NCBI GenBank assembly: GCA_027482245.1
Contig: JAIXWG010000064.1
Span: 248,001-312,000 of the forward strand
Source of the DNA: Acetobacteraceae bacterium
GTDB taxonomy: Bacteria > Pseudomonadota > Alphaproteobacteria > Acetobacterales > Acetobacteraceae
DNA: 64,000 nucleotides
Direction: 5' to 3'
Of this stretch, positions 42,729 to 51,735 are shown piece by piece (positions within the stretch are counted from its first letter, which is position 1; every line of letters begins with the position of its first letter). A model generated the notes under the pieces. It made no database searches, had not been told where the DNA came from, and saw nothing but the letters and a program-made list of their open reading frames with translations. A program made the position numbers and the translations under genes.

Positions 42729-44579
42729 TCAGCCCGCCGCGCGCCGCGGCCGCAGCGGCACCGGGGCATCGCCCCCCGCGGGCAGGCGTTCCGCCAGCCA
42801 ATCGGACAGCGCCTGCCGGTCCATCGGCCGCGCATAGAGGAATCCCTGGGCCCTGTCGCAGCCGAGCGCCGCCGCCATGGCGGCCTGCTGCGCCGTCTCC
42901 ACCCCCTCCGCCACCACCGTCATGCCGAGCCCATGGGCCAGGGAGACGGTGGCGCGGATGATCTCCTCCGCCCGGTTGTCGTTGCCCAGCCGCTGCACGA
43001 AGCGCTTGTCCAGCTTCACCGCATCCAGCGGCAGCCGCAGCAGCTGCGCCAGCCCCGAATGGCCCGTGCCGAAATCATCCAGCGCCAGCCTCGCGCCCCG
43101 CCCGCGCAGCGCCGCCAGCTGGTCCAGCGTGCGGTTGCTGACGCGGTCCAGCAGCACCTCCTCCGTGATCTCGACCTCGATGGCATCCAGGCCGAGCCCC
43201 GCGCGCTCCACCTGGTCCGCGATATGCGCGACGACGTCGGCGCGCGCGACCTCGGCCGCCGACAGGTTGAGCGCGACGCGCGCCGTGGTCAGGCCACTGG
43301 CGCGCAGGACCGCGAGCGCGGCCAACGCCTGGTCGCGCACCGCCTCCCCCAGCCGCGACGCGCGCAGCGGCCCGATGGCGGGGAACAGCTCCGCCGGTGG
43401 CACAGGGCCGAGCTGCGGGTGGCTCCAGCGGGCAAGTGCCTCGACCGCCACGACGCCGGGCGCGCCATCCAGCGCCACGATCGGCTGCAGATGGACGTTG
43501 GCACCGGCCAGCACGGTGGCGCCGCCGATATCGGCATCGAAGGCGCGGATGATCGCGGCCACGCGCTGCACGCGTTCCGCATCCGCGCGGCTGGCCCAGC
43601 CGACGCCGCCGCGCCCGGCGCGCTTGGCCTGCACCATCGCCTCATCCGCCATGCGCAGCGCGGCTTCGGCATTGTCCGCATCGGCGGGCACCATCGCCGC
43701 CCCGATGGTGGCGCCGAGCCGGAGGCTGGTGCCGGCATAGCCCACGGGCTTGTGGAGGATCGCGCTGATGCGCCGCAGCGCCTCCGTCGCCGCCGCCCGG
43801 TCCGCGAGGCCCATCAGCAGCACCGCGAATTCGTCGCCGCCGATGCGCCCGACGATGTCGCTGCCCCGCACGCTCTGCCGCAGCCGTGACGCCACCTCTC
43901 GCAGCACGGCGTCGCCCGCCGCATGGCCGGCGGAATCATTCGCTTCCTTGAAGTGGTCGAGGTCGATGGCAAAGACCGTGGCCGGCCGACGTTCCTGCAT
44001 CGCCTGTTCCAGCGCGGCGGCGATGCCGCGGCGGTTCGGCAGGCCCGTCACCTCATCCGTCAGCGCCATCGCCTCGGCGCGTCGCAGCGCGCGATGAAGT
44101 TCGAGGTTGGTGACCACGGATTGCGCCAGCGTGCGAACCAGCAGCACCGCCCGGTCATCCGGCGTCTTCGGCACCTGGTCGAGCACGCAGAGCGTGCCGA
44201 GCGCGAAGCCCTGCGAATCCACCAGCGGCACGCCGAGGTAGGACCGCAGGCCGGGTTCGCCCGTCACCAGCGGGTTGTCCTGGAAGCGCGCATCCTGCGT
44301 CGCGTCCGTGACCACGAGCGGATCGCGTGGCGCCAGGATGGCGTGGGCGCAGAAGGCCTGCGCCCGCGGCGTCTCCCGCACCGGCAAGCCGAGCCCCGCC
44401 TTGAACCATTGCCGCGTCTCATCCACCAGCGACACCAGCGCGATCGGGTTGCCCGTCAGATCCGCCGCCAGCGCGACGATCTGGTCGAGGGCCTTGTCGG
44501 CATCCGTGTCGAGGACGTCGTAGGATTGGAGCGCCGCGAGGCGCGAAGCCTCATCGGCCGGCAGGGGTGCGGCGGGCAT
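42729..44579 (-). CDS. GAF-GGDEF-EAL cyclic di-GMP protein
   Basis: A 616-residue cytoplasmic signalling protein. A GAF domain occupies about 20-165 (ALVSLVDETRQWFKAGLGL, LRSYLGVPLVDSQGFALGTLCVLD). The GGDEF domain follows with IGGDEFAVLL intact, then the EAL domain with VAVEALARW, NLSAAEV, EITEEVLL, ALDDFGTGHSGL, KLDKRFVQ and AEGVETAQQ. The metal and catalytic residues of the EAL domain look complete, so both synthesis and breakdown of cyclic di-GMP are possible. It is divergent from a PilZ-bearing chemoreceptor. The start MPAAPLPADE at 44579 is used. Confidence 0.92.
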   Translation of the reverse strand: MPAAPLPADEASRLAALQSYDVLDTDADKALDQIVALAADLTGNPIALVSLVDETRQWFKAGLGLPVRETPRAQAFCAHAILAPRDPLVVTDATQDARFQDNPLVTGEPGLRSYLGVPLVDSQGFALGTLCVLDQVPKTPDDRAVLLVRTLAQSVVTNLELHRALRRAEAMALTDEVTGLPNRRGIAAALEQAMQERRPATVFAIDLDHFKEANDSAGHAAGDAVLREVASRLRQSVRGSDIVGRIGGDEFAVLLMGLADRAAATEALRRISAILHKPVGYAGTSLRLGATIGAAMVPADADNAEAALRMADEAMVQAKRAGRGGVGWASRADAERVQRVAAIIRAFDADIGGATVLAGANVHLQPIVALDGAPGVVAVEALARWSHPQLGPVPPAELFPAIGPLRASRLGEAVRDQALAALAVLRASGLTTARVALNLSAAEVARADVVAHIADQVERAGLGLDAIEVEITEEVLLDRVSNRTLDQLAALRGRGARLALDDFGTGHSGLAQLLRLPLDAVKLDKRFVQRLGNDNRAEEIIRATVSLAHGLGMTVVAEGVETAQQAAMAAALGCDRAQGFLYARPMDRQALSDWLAERLPAGGDAPVPLRPRRAAG

Positions 44580-44792
44580 CGGAACTCCGGTAACGGCGGC
44601 AGAGGGGATGGCGGAGCCGAGAAGAGGTGTGGCGCGGACCAGCACTGCCCACGCTGCACGGCTTGCGTTTCAGAAGTCTTATCGGAGGCAAAGCTTCCCA
44701 CGATAGACACGACCACACCGCGCCGTCGCATTGGTTAACAGCAGGTTCTAAATCTTGTTGTGCAGTGCCGTTCACCGAGGACAGGCACATCC
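44580..44792. other. Divergent promoter region, GGDEF-EAL gene and chemoreceptor
   Basis: Locally AT-richer sequence around 44730-44755 (GGTTAACAGCAGGTTCTAAAT) lies about 40-60 bases before the chemoreceptor start and is the most promoter-like stretch in the gap. No exact sigma-28 or sigma-54 consensus was found. Confidence 0.35.
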
Positions 44793-46808
44793 ATGAAACG
44801 ACTTCGCATCGCCCAGCGCATCCATGTCATCACCGCGCTGGCGCTGGCCGCCCTGCTGCTGGTCGGCATGTCGGGCACGCGCCTTGTCGCCGACGTGCTG
44901 CAGCGGGACCGGATCGCGCTGCTGCAATCCGTGGTCGAAAGCGCCCGCTCCCTCGCCCGGCACTTCGAGGCGGAGGAGAAGGCAGGGCGGATGGACCACG
45001 CCACCGCCCAGGCCCGCGCGGTCCAGGCGATCCGCGCCATCCGCTACCGCGGGGATGAGTATGTCTGGATCAATGACATGACGCCCCGCATGGTCATGCA
45101 CCCCTTCCGCCCGGCGCTGGACGGGCAGGACCTGTCGGGCTTCCGCGATCCCACGGGGCTCGCGATGTTCGTCGCCTTCGCGGACATGGTCCGCCGGCAG
45201 GGCGCGGGCATGGTGCGCTACCACTGGCCGCGACCGGGCGCCGTGGAAGGCGACCCGGCCGTGGAGAAGTACTCCTACGTCGCGGGCTTCGAGCCCTGGG
45301 GCTGGGTCATCGGGTCCGGCGTCTATGTGGACGACCTGGCGGCGGAGACGCGGGCCGCCATGCTGCGCGCTGGCCTGGAAGCCGGCGCCGCCGCCATCAT
45401 CCTGGTGCTGCTGAGCACGCTCGTCGCCCGCGGCATCGTCCGCCCGCTGCGCGCCGTCACCGCCGCGACCATCGCGATGGCGGATGGCAACCTCGCCGTC
45501 GCCGCGCCGGGCGCCGAACGGGCGGACGAGGTCGGCGACCTGGCCAAGGCGCTCGACAGTTTCCGCGCCCAGGGCCTGCAGAATCGCGAACTGCAGAAGG
45601 CCGCGGCGGCGGAGCAGCAGGCGCGCGAACGGCGCGCCCAGGCGATCGAACGCCACACGCAGGATTTCGGCGGCACCATCTCCGCCGTGCTGCAATCCCT
45701 GTCCACCTCTGCCAGCGACATGCAGAAGGTGGCCGGCCAGGTGGCGGACGCCGCGACCCGCACGCGCGATGGCGCCGCGACCACGGTGTCCCACGCCGCG
45801 CGCAGCTCCACCAACCTCAACGCCGTCGCCGCCGCGACCGAGGAGCTCACCGCGACCGCGAGCGAGATCGCCCGCCGCGTCGCGGAAGCGGCCACGGCGG
45901 CCGAGGATGCGGTGGCTCGCGCCCGCGCGACGGATGAGACGGTGAAGGGCCTGTCCAGCGCCGCCGGGGAGATCGGCGACATCGTCCGCCTGATCAGCGG
46001 CATCGCCGGGCAGACCAACCTGCTGGCGCTCAACGCGACGATCGAGGCCGCGCGCGCCGGGGAGGCCGGTCGCGGCTTCGCCGTCGTGGCGTCGGAGGTG
46101 AAGGCGCTGGCCGCCCAGACCGCCGGTGCGACCGATCGCATTAGCGCCCAGATCGCCGCGATGCAGGCCGCCACCGGCACGGCGGTGGCCGCCGTCAGCG
46201 ACATGGCGACCGGCATCGACCGCATCAACGACATCGCCGTCGCCATCGCCGCCGCCGCCGAACAGCAGGGCAGCGCGACGCGGGAGATCGCGCGCCAGGT
46301 GACGATGACGGCCCAGGGCACCGCGGATACCACGCGCCAGATGGAGGAGGTCTCGACCCTGGCCGCCGACGCCATCGCGGCCGGGTCGCGCGTGCGCGAT
46401 GCCTCCGAATCCATGTTCGAGGTCTCCGCCACGCTGCGGACGGAGGTCGATGACTTCCTCGCCGGCATGCGCAACGCCGATGGGGCGGAACGCCGGCAAT
46501 GGGAACGCATCGCCGGCGCCAACGCCCGCGCGCGCATCAGCCTGCCAGGACATGTCGACCGGGCGGAGGCCGAGATCCTCGACATCTCCCGCGGCGGCGC
46601 GCGGTTCGGCCGCTGCGGCCTGGTCGCCGCGCCGGGGACGGAGGTGGAGGTCATGCTGCCTGGCGCAGGCCAGCCCATTCGCGCCCGCATCGTCCGCGCC
46701 GCCGATGATGCGATCGCGGTGGTCTTCGGCCAGTCCAGCGACAGCCTGACGCGGATCGATGCCGCGCTGCGCGCGATCGAGACCAGCGCGGTTCTGCGCG
46801 CCGCTTGA
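44793..46808 (+). CDS. Methyl-accepting chemotaxis protein with Cache sensor and PilZ tail
   Basis: A 671-residue chemoreceptor. A first membrane helix (about 12-32) is followed by a periplasmic single Cache domain (DEYVWINDMTPRMVMHPFRP, then EPWGWVIGSGVYVDD). A second helix (about 195-215), a HAMP domain and the signalling domain follow, with the hairpin tip ISGIAGQTNLLALNATIEAA. The last 100 residues are a PilZ domain with RQWER and DISRGG, matching the cyclic di-GMP motifs RxxxR and D/NxSxxG. The ATG at 44793 has GAGGACAGG upstream. It therefore joins a chemical signal to cyclic di-GMP status. Confidence 0.93.
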   Translation: MKRLRIAQRIHVITALALAALLLVGMSGTRLVADVLQRDRIALLQSVVESARSLARHFEAEEKAGRMDHATAQARAVQAIRAIRYRGDEYVWINDMTPRMVMHPFRPALDGQDLSGFRDPTGLAMFVAFADMVRRQGAGMVRYHWPRPGAVEGDPAVEKYSYVAGFEPWGWVIGSGVYVDDLAAETRAAMLRAGLEAGAAAIILVLLSTLVARGIVRPLRAVTAATIAMADGNLAVAAPGAERADEVGDLAKALDSFRAQGLQNRELQKAAAAEQQARERRAQAIERHTQDFGGTISAVLQSLSTSASDMQKVAGQVADAATRTRDGAATTVSHAARSSTNLNAVAAATEELTATASEIARRVAEAATAAEDAVARARATDETVKGLSSAAGEIGDIVRLISGIAGQTNLLALNATIEAARAGEAGRGFAVVASEVKALAAQTAGATDRISAQIAAMQAATGTAVAAVSDMATGIDRINDIAVAIAAAAEQQGSATREIARQVTMTAQGTADTTRQMEEVSTLAADAIAAGSRVRDASESMFEVSATLRTEVDDFLAGMRNADGAERRQWERIAGANARARISLPGHVDRAEAEILDISRGGARFGRCGLVAAPGTEVEVMLPGAGQPIRARIVRAADDAIAVVFGQSSDSLTRIDAALRAIETSAVLRAA

Positions 46809-46809
46809 A

Positions 46810-47712
46810 TTACGCTAGGTAGCGCCTGAACCAGGCCAGGGTGCGGTCCCAGGCGAGTTTCGCCGCCACTTCCTGGTAGCGGGGCGTGGAGTTGTTGTGG
46901 AAGCCGTGCTGCGTGCCCGGATAGACATGGGCCTCATGCGGTACGGCATTCGCCTTCAGCGCGACCCCGAAGGCGGGCCAGAGGTTGTTGATGTTGGCGT
47001 CGTTCTCCGCGTAGTGGATCAGCAGCGGCGCCTTGATGCGCGCCACGGCCTCCGCCGGTTGCGCGGCGCCGTAGAAGGGCGCGCCCGCCTGCATCTCCGC
47101 CCCCATCGTCGCGGCCAGCCAGTTCGTCGTGCTGCCGCCCCAGCAGAAGCCGGTGACGCCGAGCTTGCCGGAGGACAGGGCGTGCGCCTTCAGGAAGCGC
47201 GCGCTGTTCAGCATGTCCTGCCGCAGCTTCGCCTGGTCCAGCCCCGCCTGCAGCGCGCGGCCATCATCGTCATTGCCGGGATAGCCGCCGGCGGGGAACA
47301 ATCCGTCCGGGGCAAGGGCGAGAAAACCCTCTGCCGCCGCGCGCCGCGCCACATCCTCGATATAGGGATTGAGGCCGCGATTCTCGTGGATGACGAGGAC
47401 GGTCGGAAAGGGGCCAGTGCCGGTGGGCTGCACGAGGTAGCCGCGCATCGTGCCCGAATTGCCGCCGGGCGAGGGATAGGTGACGTAGGTGGCCTTGATG
47501 CGCGGATCGGTGAAGGAGATGGTCTGCGCCTGCGCGTAGCGCGGCAGCAGCGACTGCGCCATCAGCAGCCCGCCCGCCGTCACCGCCGCGGAGGCGGCCA
47601 GGAAGGACCGGCGATCCATGCGCCCATGGCAGTATTCGTCGTAGAGGTCGAAGACGCGCTGGTCGATCTGGTCCTGCGTCAGCGGCACGAAGCCGTCCTG
47701 TCCGTCGGGCAT
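46810..47712 (-). CDS. Dienelactone hydrolase family protein, Tat-exported
   Basis: A 300-residue alpha/beta hydrolase. A twin-arginine leader RRSFLAASAAVTAGG lies about 30 residues in. The triad is visible as GFCWGGS (Cys nucleophile), ENDANIN (Asp) and GTQHGFHN (His), matching dienelactone hydrolases. The true substrate is unknown, since many exported members do not act on dienelactone. It is divergent from a carboxymuconolactone decarboxylase-like gene, which hints at aromatic or lactone metabolism. It converges with the chemoreceptor gene. Confidence 0.9.
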   Translation of the reverse strand: MPDGQDGFVPLTQDQIDQRVFDLYDEYCHGRMDRRSFLAASAAVTAGGLLMAQSLLPRYAQAQTISFTDPRIKATYVTYPSPGGNSGTMRGYLVQPTGTGPFPTVLVIHENRGLNPYIEDVARRAAAEGFLALAPDGLFPAGGYPGNDDDGRALQAGLDQAKLRQDMLNSARFLKAHALSSGKLGVTGFCWGGSTTNWLAATMGAEMQAGAPFYGAAQPAEAVARIKAPLLIHYAENDANINNLWPAFGVALKANAVPHEAHVYPGTQHGFHNNSTPRYQEVAAKLAWDRTLAWFRRYLA

Positions 47713-47832
47713 GGTCGTTTCCTTCCTGGTCGCGGCGCGCAGGATAACGAGGCGCGCAGGGGCTGTCCGCAGGGATTTCCGGCGGCACCGATCCGGTGTT
47801 GGATCGCGGCCAATCGAACGAGGAACGCCGCC

Positions 47833-48420
47833 ATGACCCCGCGCATCACCCTGCCCGAGCCCGACGCGATGAACGAGGCGCAGCGCGCACTGCGCGACCG
47901 GATCATGGCGAGCGGCACCGGCAGCATGGTCGGTCCGCAGCGCGCCAACATCCACAGTCCCGAGCTGGCGGAAGCGTGGTGGCAGCTGGGCGACATGCTG
48001 CGCCTGCGGACCGTGCTGCCGAAGGCGCTGCTGGAACTCGCCATCATCGTCGTCGGCCGTCGCTGGAACAGCCAGCTGGAATTCCACTTCCACGGCGCCG
48101 CCGCGATCAAGGCCGGCATCGACCCCGCGGTGGTGGAGGCGATCCGGATCGGCGCGCCGCCACCGCTGCCGGACGGCGAGGCGCGGGAGGTCTATGAATA
48201 CGCGCGACAGATCCAGGTGAACGGCGCGCCGGACGATGCGACCCACGCCGCCATCACGGCGCGCTGGGGCGAACGCGGCGTGGTGGAGCTGACGGCGATG
48301 ATCGGTTTCTACACCATGGTCTGCATCGCGCTGAATGCGCACCGCATCCCGCTGCCCGACGGCATCGAACCCCCCTTCCCCGCCGATCCCGGCTTCAGCG
48401 CGATGGCACCGGCGGAATAG
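47833..48420 (+). CDS. Carboxymuconolactone decarboxylase-like protein
   Basis: A 195-residue all-helical protein of the CMD/AhpD-like family. The core is PKALLELAIIVVGRRWNSQLEFHFHGAAAIKAGIDPAVVEAIR, followed by a second helical part ending in LTAMIGFYTMVCIALNA. The CxxC of AhpD peroxidases is missing, so it is not expected to be a thiol peroxidase. Its role could be a lactone decarboxylase or an uncharacterised enzyme. It is divergent from the dienelactone hydrolase and converges with the M20 peptidase. Confidence 0.83.
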   Translation: MTPRITLPEPDAMNEAQRALRDRIMASGTGSMVGPQRANIHSPELAEAWWQLGDMLRLRTVLPKALLELAIIVVGRRWNSQLEFHFHGAAAIKAGIDPAVVEAIRIGAPPPLPDGEAREVYEYARQIQVNGAPDDATHAAITARWGERGVVELTAMIGFYTMVCIALNAHRIPLPDGIEPPFPADPGFSAMAPAE

Positions 48421-48423
48421 CGG

Positions 48424-49815
48424 TCAGCGCGGCCAGGGCTGTTCGCCGAGGTCCCAGAACAGCCCGGCCATGATCTCCATCCCCTCCCGCATCAGCGGCC
48501 GCAGCGCGTGCTCATTCGGCGCGTGCTGCGAACAGCCGGTGTAGGAATGCGGCAGGTAGACCGTCGGCAGGCCGAGCGTGACGGCGAAGGTGTCGTTCGG
48601 CAGCGACCCGCCGGCATTGGGCACGATCATCGGCGCCTTGCCCGTGGTCTGCCGGACGGAAGCCGCGACCATCTGCGGCCAGGGGCCATCAGGGTCCATC
48701 CGCGTCGCCGCCCATTCCGCGCCCTGCTTCACGGCATCGACCTGCACGTCGTCGAAGCCGGCTTCCTTCAGGTGCTTCCGGATGGCCGGGATGAAGGTGG
48801 AGGGATGGCGGTCCACGGTGTAGCGGATCTGGCAGCGCGCAAAGGCTTCCGGCGGCACGGCATTCACCGGCGCCCGGGGGTGGCCGCATTCGAAGGCCAG
48901 CACCTCGAACGTATTCCAGCCGAAGACCTTCTCGGCTGCCGTCAGCCCAGGCTCGCCCCACCAGTGATTGATCTCCGGCCCATCCTCCCCGCCATCCACA
49001 TGGCAGGAGGCGAGCGCCGCGCGCACGCTGTTCGGGATGCGCTCCGGCACCAGGTCCCGCACCAGCACCTTGCCGTCGCGGTCGATGATGCTGGCGATGG
49101 CGTGCGCAAGCCGCACGCCGGGATTGGCCAGCAGCCCGCCCCAATTCCCGGAATGATGCCCGCCCTCCCGGTACTTCACCCGCAGGTCGAGCGCCAGCGC
49201 GCCGCGCGTCCCCAGTACCAGCGCCGGCACATCCGGCACCAGGCGCGGCCCGTCGGAGGCGATGAGCACATCGGCCTTCAACTCCTCCCGATGCGCGCGG
49301 GCGAATTCGTCGATGCCGGGCGATCCCACCTCCTCACTCATCTCCAGCAGCAGGGTGACGTTGAAGCCCAGCTTTCCGCGCGTGTTCAGCACGGCCTCCA
49401 GCGCCGCCAGGTTCGCGCTGTGCTGGCCCTTGTTGTCCACGATGCCGCGGCCGTAGAGCCGTTCGCCACGCTGCGTGATGGTCCAGGGGGACAGGCCCTC
49501 ATGCCATTCCTTGTCGAGGCCCTGGACCGTGTCGCCATGGCCATAGGTCAGCAGTGTCGGCACCCCGGCGTCTTCCACGCGGCGCGCGATCATGAAGGGG
49601 CCGCCCTTGCCCGTGGGGTTCGGGTAGATCGTGCAGGTGAAGCCGAGGCGCTCCAGATCCGGCGCCACCTCCTGCTCCAGGTAGCGGAGCAGGTGCGGGC
49701 CGGCGCCGGGTTCCTGGCTCGCGGTCGGGCAGGCGATGCGACGCTGGAGGGTGGCGAGGAAGCTGCCATCCTCGAACATGCCGCGCGCGGCGGCGATGGC
49801 GGCGTCGCGGCTCAC
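48424..49815 (-). CDS. M20 family metallopeptidase
   Basis: A 463-residue di-zinc peptidase or amidohydrolase. Metal ligands follow the M20 order: YGHGDTVQG (His, Asp), GRGIVDNKGQH (bridging Asp), EMSEEVGSPG (catalytic and ligand Glu), ASDGPR (Asp) and the late His in CSQHAPNEH. The dimerisation domain lies between, with GGHHSGNWGG. It is likely cytoplasmic and cleaves small peptides or acyl amino acids. Its ATG overlaps the M28 stop, so the two peptidases are co-expressed. Confidence 0.92.
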   Translation of the reverse strand: MSRDAAIAAARGMFEDGSFLATLQRRIACPTASQEPGAGPHLLRYLEQEVAPDLERLGFTCTIYPNPTGKGGPFMIARRVEDAGVPTLLTYGHGDTVQGLDKEWHEGLSPWTITQRGERLYGRGIVDNKGQHSANLAALEAVLNTRGKLGFNVTLLLEMSEEVGSPGIDEFARAHREELKADVLIASDGPRLVPDVPALVLGTRGALALDLRVKYREGGHHSGNWGGLLANPGVRLAHAIASIIDRDGKVLVRDLVPERIPNSVRAALASCHVDGGEDGPEINHWWGEPGLTAAEKVFGWNTFEVLAFECGHPRAPVNAVPPEAFARCQIRYTVDRHPSTFIPAIRKHLKEAGFDDVQVDAVKQGAEWAATRMDPDGPWPQMVAASVRQTTGKAPMIVPNAGGSLPNDTFAVTLGLPTVYLPHSYTGCSQHAPNEHALRPLMREGMEIMAGLFWDLGEQPWPR

Positions 49816-51551
49816 GCGGCGATCGCCTGCTGGATGCGCCGCGTGGCGGCACGCAGCGCGGCCACGAAGCGGTTCTGGCCGCGCATGAGTTCCACCATCG
49901 CGGGCTTCGCCAGCGCCGCGTCGAGCGCCGGAAGCTCCGCCGCCACGGCCAGCGAGGGCAGCGGCGGCACGGTATAGGCGGGATCATGCGCGAAGCGCGC
50001 CTCCCGCGTGTAGTTGATCGGCACCAGGATGCGCGACAGGTCGTGCACCGCCGCGTTCCGCGCCGCGACCGGTGCGGCGGCAAGCGTGGCCAGCGCGGCG
50101 CGCAGCCCCGCCACCGCGGCCTTCGCGGCGGAGAGGTCCGCCATGCCCTTCGACGCGCCCTCGTATTGCGCGATGGTCGCGTCGAATTCGTCGCAGGTGG
50201 CAGCCCAGTCGAACGGAAGAAGCTCCGCATTGGCGATGCGCAGCACCGACAGCAGGTAGATCTTCATGTCCACCAGCAGGATGTCGCGATCCGCGATCTC
50301 CAGCGTGTCGTTCTCCGTATGCCAGGCGATGTTCGCCCCGCAGCCGGAGACGTCGTAGTAGTTCTTCTCGCGGCGCAGCGCCTCCGGCATCGTGGAGGAG
50401 AGCATGAAGAAGCTGGGCAGGCCGATATTGTTGAAGGAGTAGTCGCCGGCCTGGGGCGGGCGAATGCACTTGATGTCGGCATCCGGCACGATGTCCCGGA
50501 TCGCACCCGCGGCGAGCGCGGCGCTTTCGGTGAAGGCGCGGGTCTGGTGGTAGGACGTCGCCCAGCGGCAACCCGGGCTGTCGCAATTGATCTGCGCCAG
50601 GCAGTTCTCGTCGAGGTCCTGCGCGAAGGCATCGGTGAACCAGGTGGAGCCGGCATAGCGCCCGGTCGAATGCCCCGGCCACCACGCGATCTTCACGCTG
50701 CGCTTCAGCGATCCGCGCTTCGCCCAGAGCACGCGGGCGATCTCCAGCATTGTCGCGTCGCCCGTGGCATTGTCGCCGACGCCGACTTCCCAGCTGTCAT
50801 AATGCCCGTGCAGCAGGACGAACTTGTCCGGGTCCTCGGCGCCCGGAATGGTGACGACGGGAATGGATTGCGGGAACCAGCCTTCCTCCATCACGGTGCG
50901 GATCGTGGCCTCCCCGCCCACCTCGGCCAATGCCATCAGTGCCTGGCCGTCCGGGTTGTTCACCGCGACGACGGGGATCTTCGGCTTGCGCGGCAGGTCA
51001 TGCAGGTCCGGGCTGCCCCAGATGGTGGTGCAGGTGCCCCAGTGGATGTCGATGCCGGGATTGACGGCAATCAAGCCGACACCGCCCCATTCCTCGATCA
51101 GGCTCGTCAGCGCCGGGTTGCCGAAGCCCTCCATCACCACGATGCAGCCGCCGATCTTCTGGCGCACCTCCTCCACCGATCCGATCGACCCGCCGAACAG
51201 CAGCCCGATGTCGCGGCTGTAGGATCGCAGCGCCTTGGGATTGGCCTTCAGCTTCACGAGCCTCGCGGTCCGCCCCTCCGGCATAGGCAGCGCCGAGGAG
51301 GGCGGCTTGGCGCGGTAGCGCACGCCATTGGCCGTGACGGAGGCATCATGCGGGACGGAAAGGCAGATTTCCGGCTGGTGGACCTCCACCGGGATGCCGT
51401 GGCGGCGCAGCCGGTCCACGATGACCTCGGCGGCCTTGTTCACGTCGTCAGGCTTCCAGCGATGCATGCCCGCGAAGGTCGTCACCAGGTCCCATGGCGC
51501 GTCCAGCGAGATGGCATCGAGGAACGATTTCTCCTCGGTCGTGATTGGCAT
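49812..51551 (-). CDS. M28-like peptidase with PA domain, altered active site
   Basis: A 579-residue protein of the M28 group. A PA-like insertion lies at about 60-230 (IGGCIVVMEGFGNP). The peptidase core shows HGHYDSWEVGVGDNATGDATMLE (His, Asp, bridging Asp), NCDSPG (Asp) and WHTENDTLE (last His). The usual Glu-Glu pair of M28 enzymes, expected in the W-W-x-G-E-E position, reads WWPGHSTGRYAGS, i.e. His-Ser. No signal peptide is seen. It forms a unit with the M20 gene and is divergent from a peptide ABC system, so a role in peptide breakdown is likely, though catalysis may differ. Confidence 0.82.
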   Translation of the reverse strand: MPITTEEKSFLDAISLDAPWDLVTTFAGMHRWKPDDVNKAAEVIVDRLRRHGIPVEVHQPEICLSVPHDASVTANGVRYRAKPPSSALPMPEGRTARLVKLKANPKALRSYSRDIGLLFGGSIGSVEEVRQKIGGCIVVMEGFGNPALTSLIEEWGGVGLIAVNPGIDIHWGTCTTIWGSPDLHDLPRKPKIPVVAVNNPDGQALMALAEVGGEATIRTVMEEGWFPQSIPVVTIPGAEDPDKFVLLHGHYDSWEVGVGDNATGDATMLEIARVLWAKRGSLKRSVKIAWWPGHSTGRYAGSTWFTDAFAQDLDENCLAQINCDSPGCRWATSYHQTRAFTESAALAAGAIRDIVPDADIKCIRPPQAGDYSFNNIGLPSFFMLSSTMPEALRREKNYYDVSGCGANIAWHTENDTLEIADRDILLVDMKIYLLSVLRIANAELLPFDWAATCDEFDATIAQYEGASKGMADLSAAKAAVAGLRAALATLAAAPVAARNAAVHDLSRILVPINYTREARFAHDPAYTVPPLPSLAVAAELPALDAALAKPAMVELMRGQNRFVAALRAATRRIQQAIAA

Positions 51552-51735
51552 GGCAACGCCCTCCTGCTGCGGCGATGGCAGCACCGCGCCGCGGCCAGCG
51601 CAAGCCGTGCCCGCGCGTGATAGCGCGACGGCAAGACAGCGATCGAACAGGCGATGTCGGATTCATCGCGCATACCCCATGGCCGACGCGGCACGGAATG
51701 TGCTGGACTATCCGCGACGCCAGAGGATGCCGCCC
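51552..51735. other. Divergent promoter region, peptidases and peptide importer
   Basis: This 184-base gap separates the leftward M28-M20 pair from the rightward importer operon and should hold both promoters. No operator or clear promoter hexamers could be fixed by eye. Confidence 0.4.

Noticed and set aside
44735..44749. TTAA-N7-TTCT before the chemoreceptor, a possible CtrA site
   Set aside because: The spacing fits, but the second half has two mismatches; too weak to annotate.
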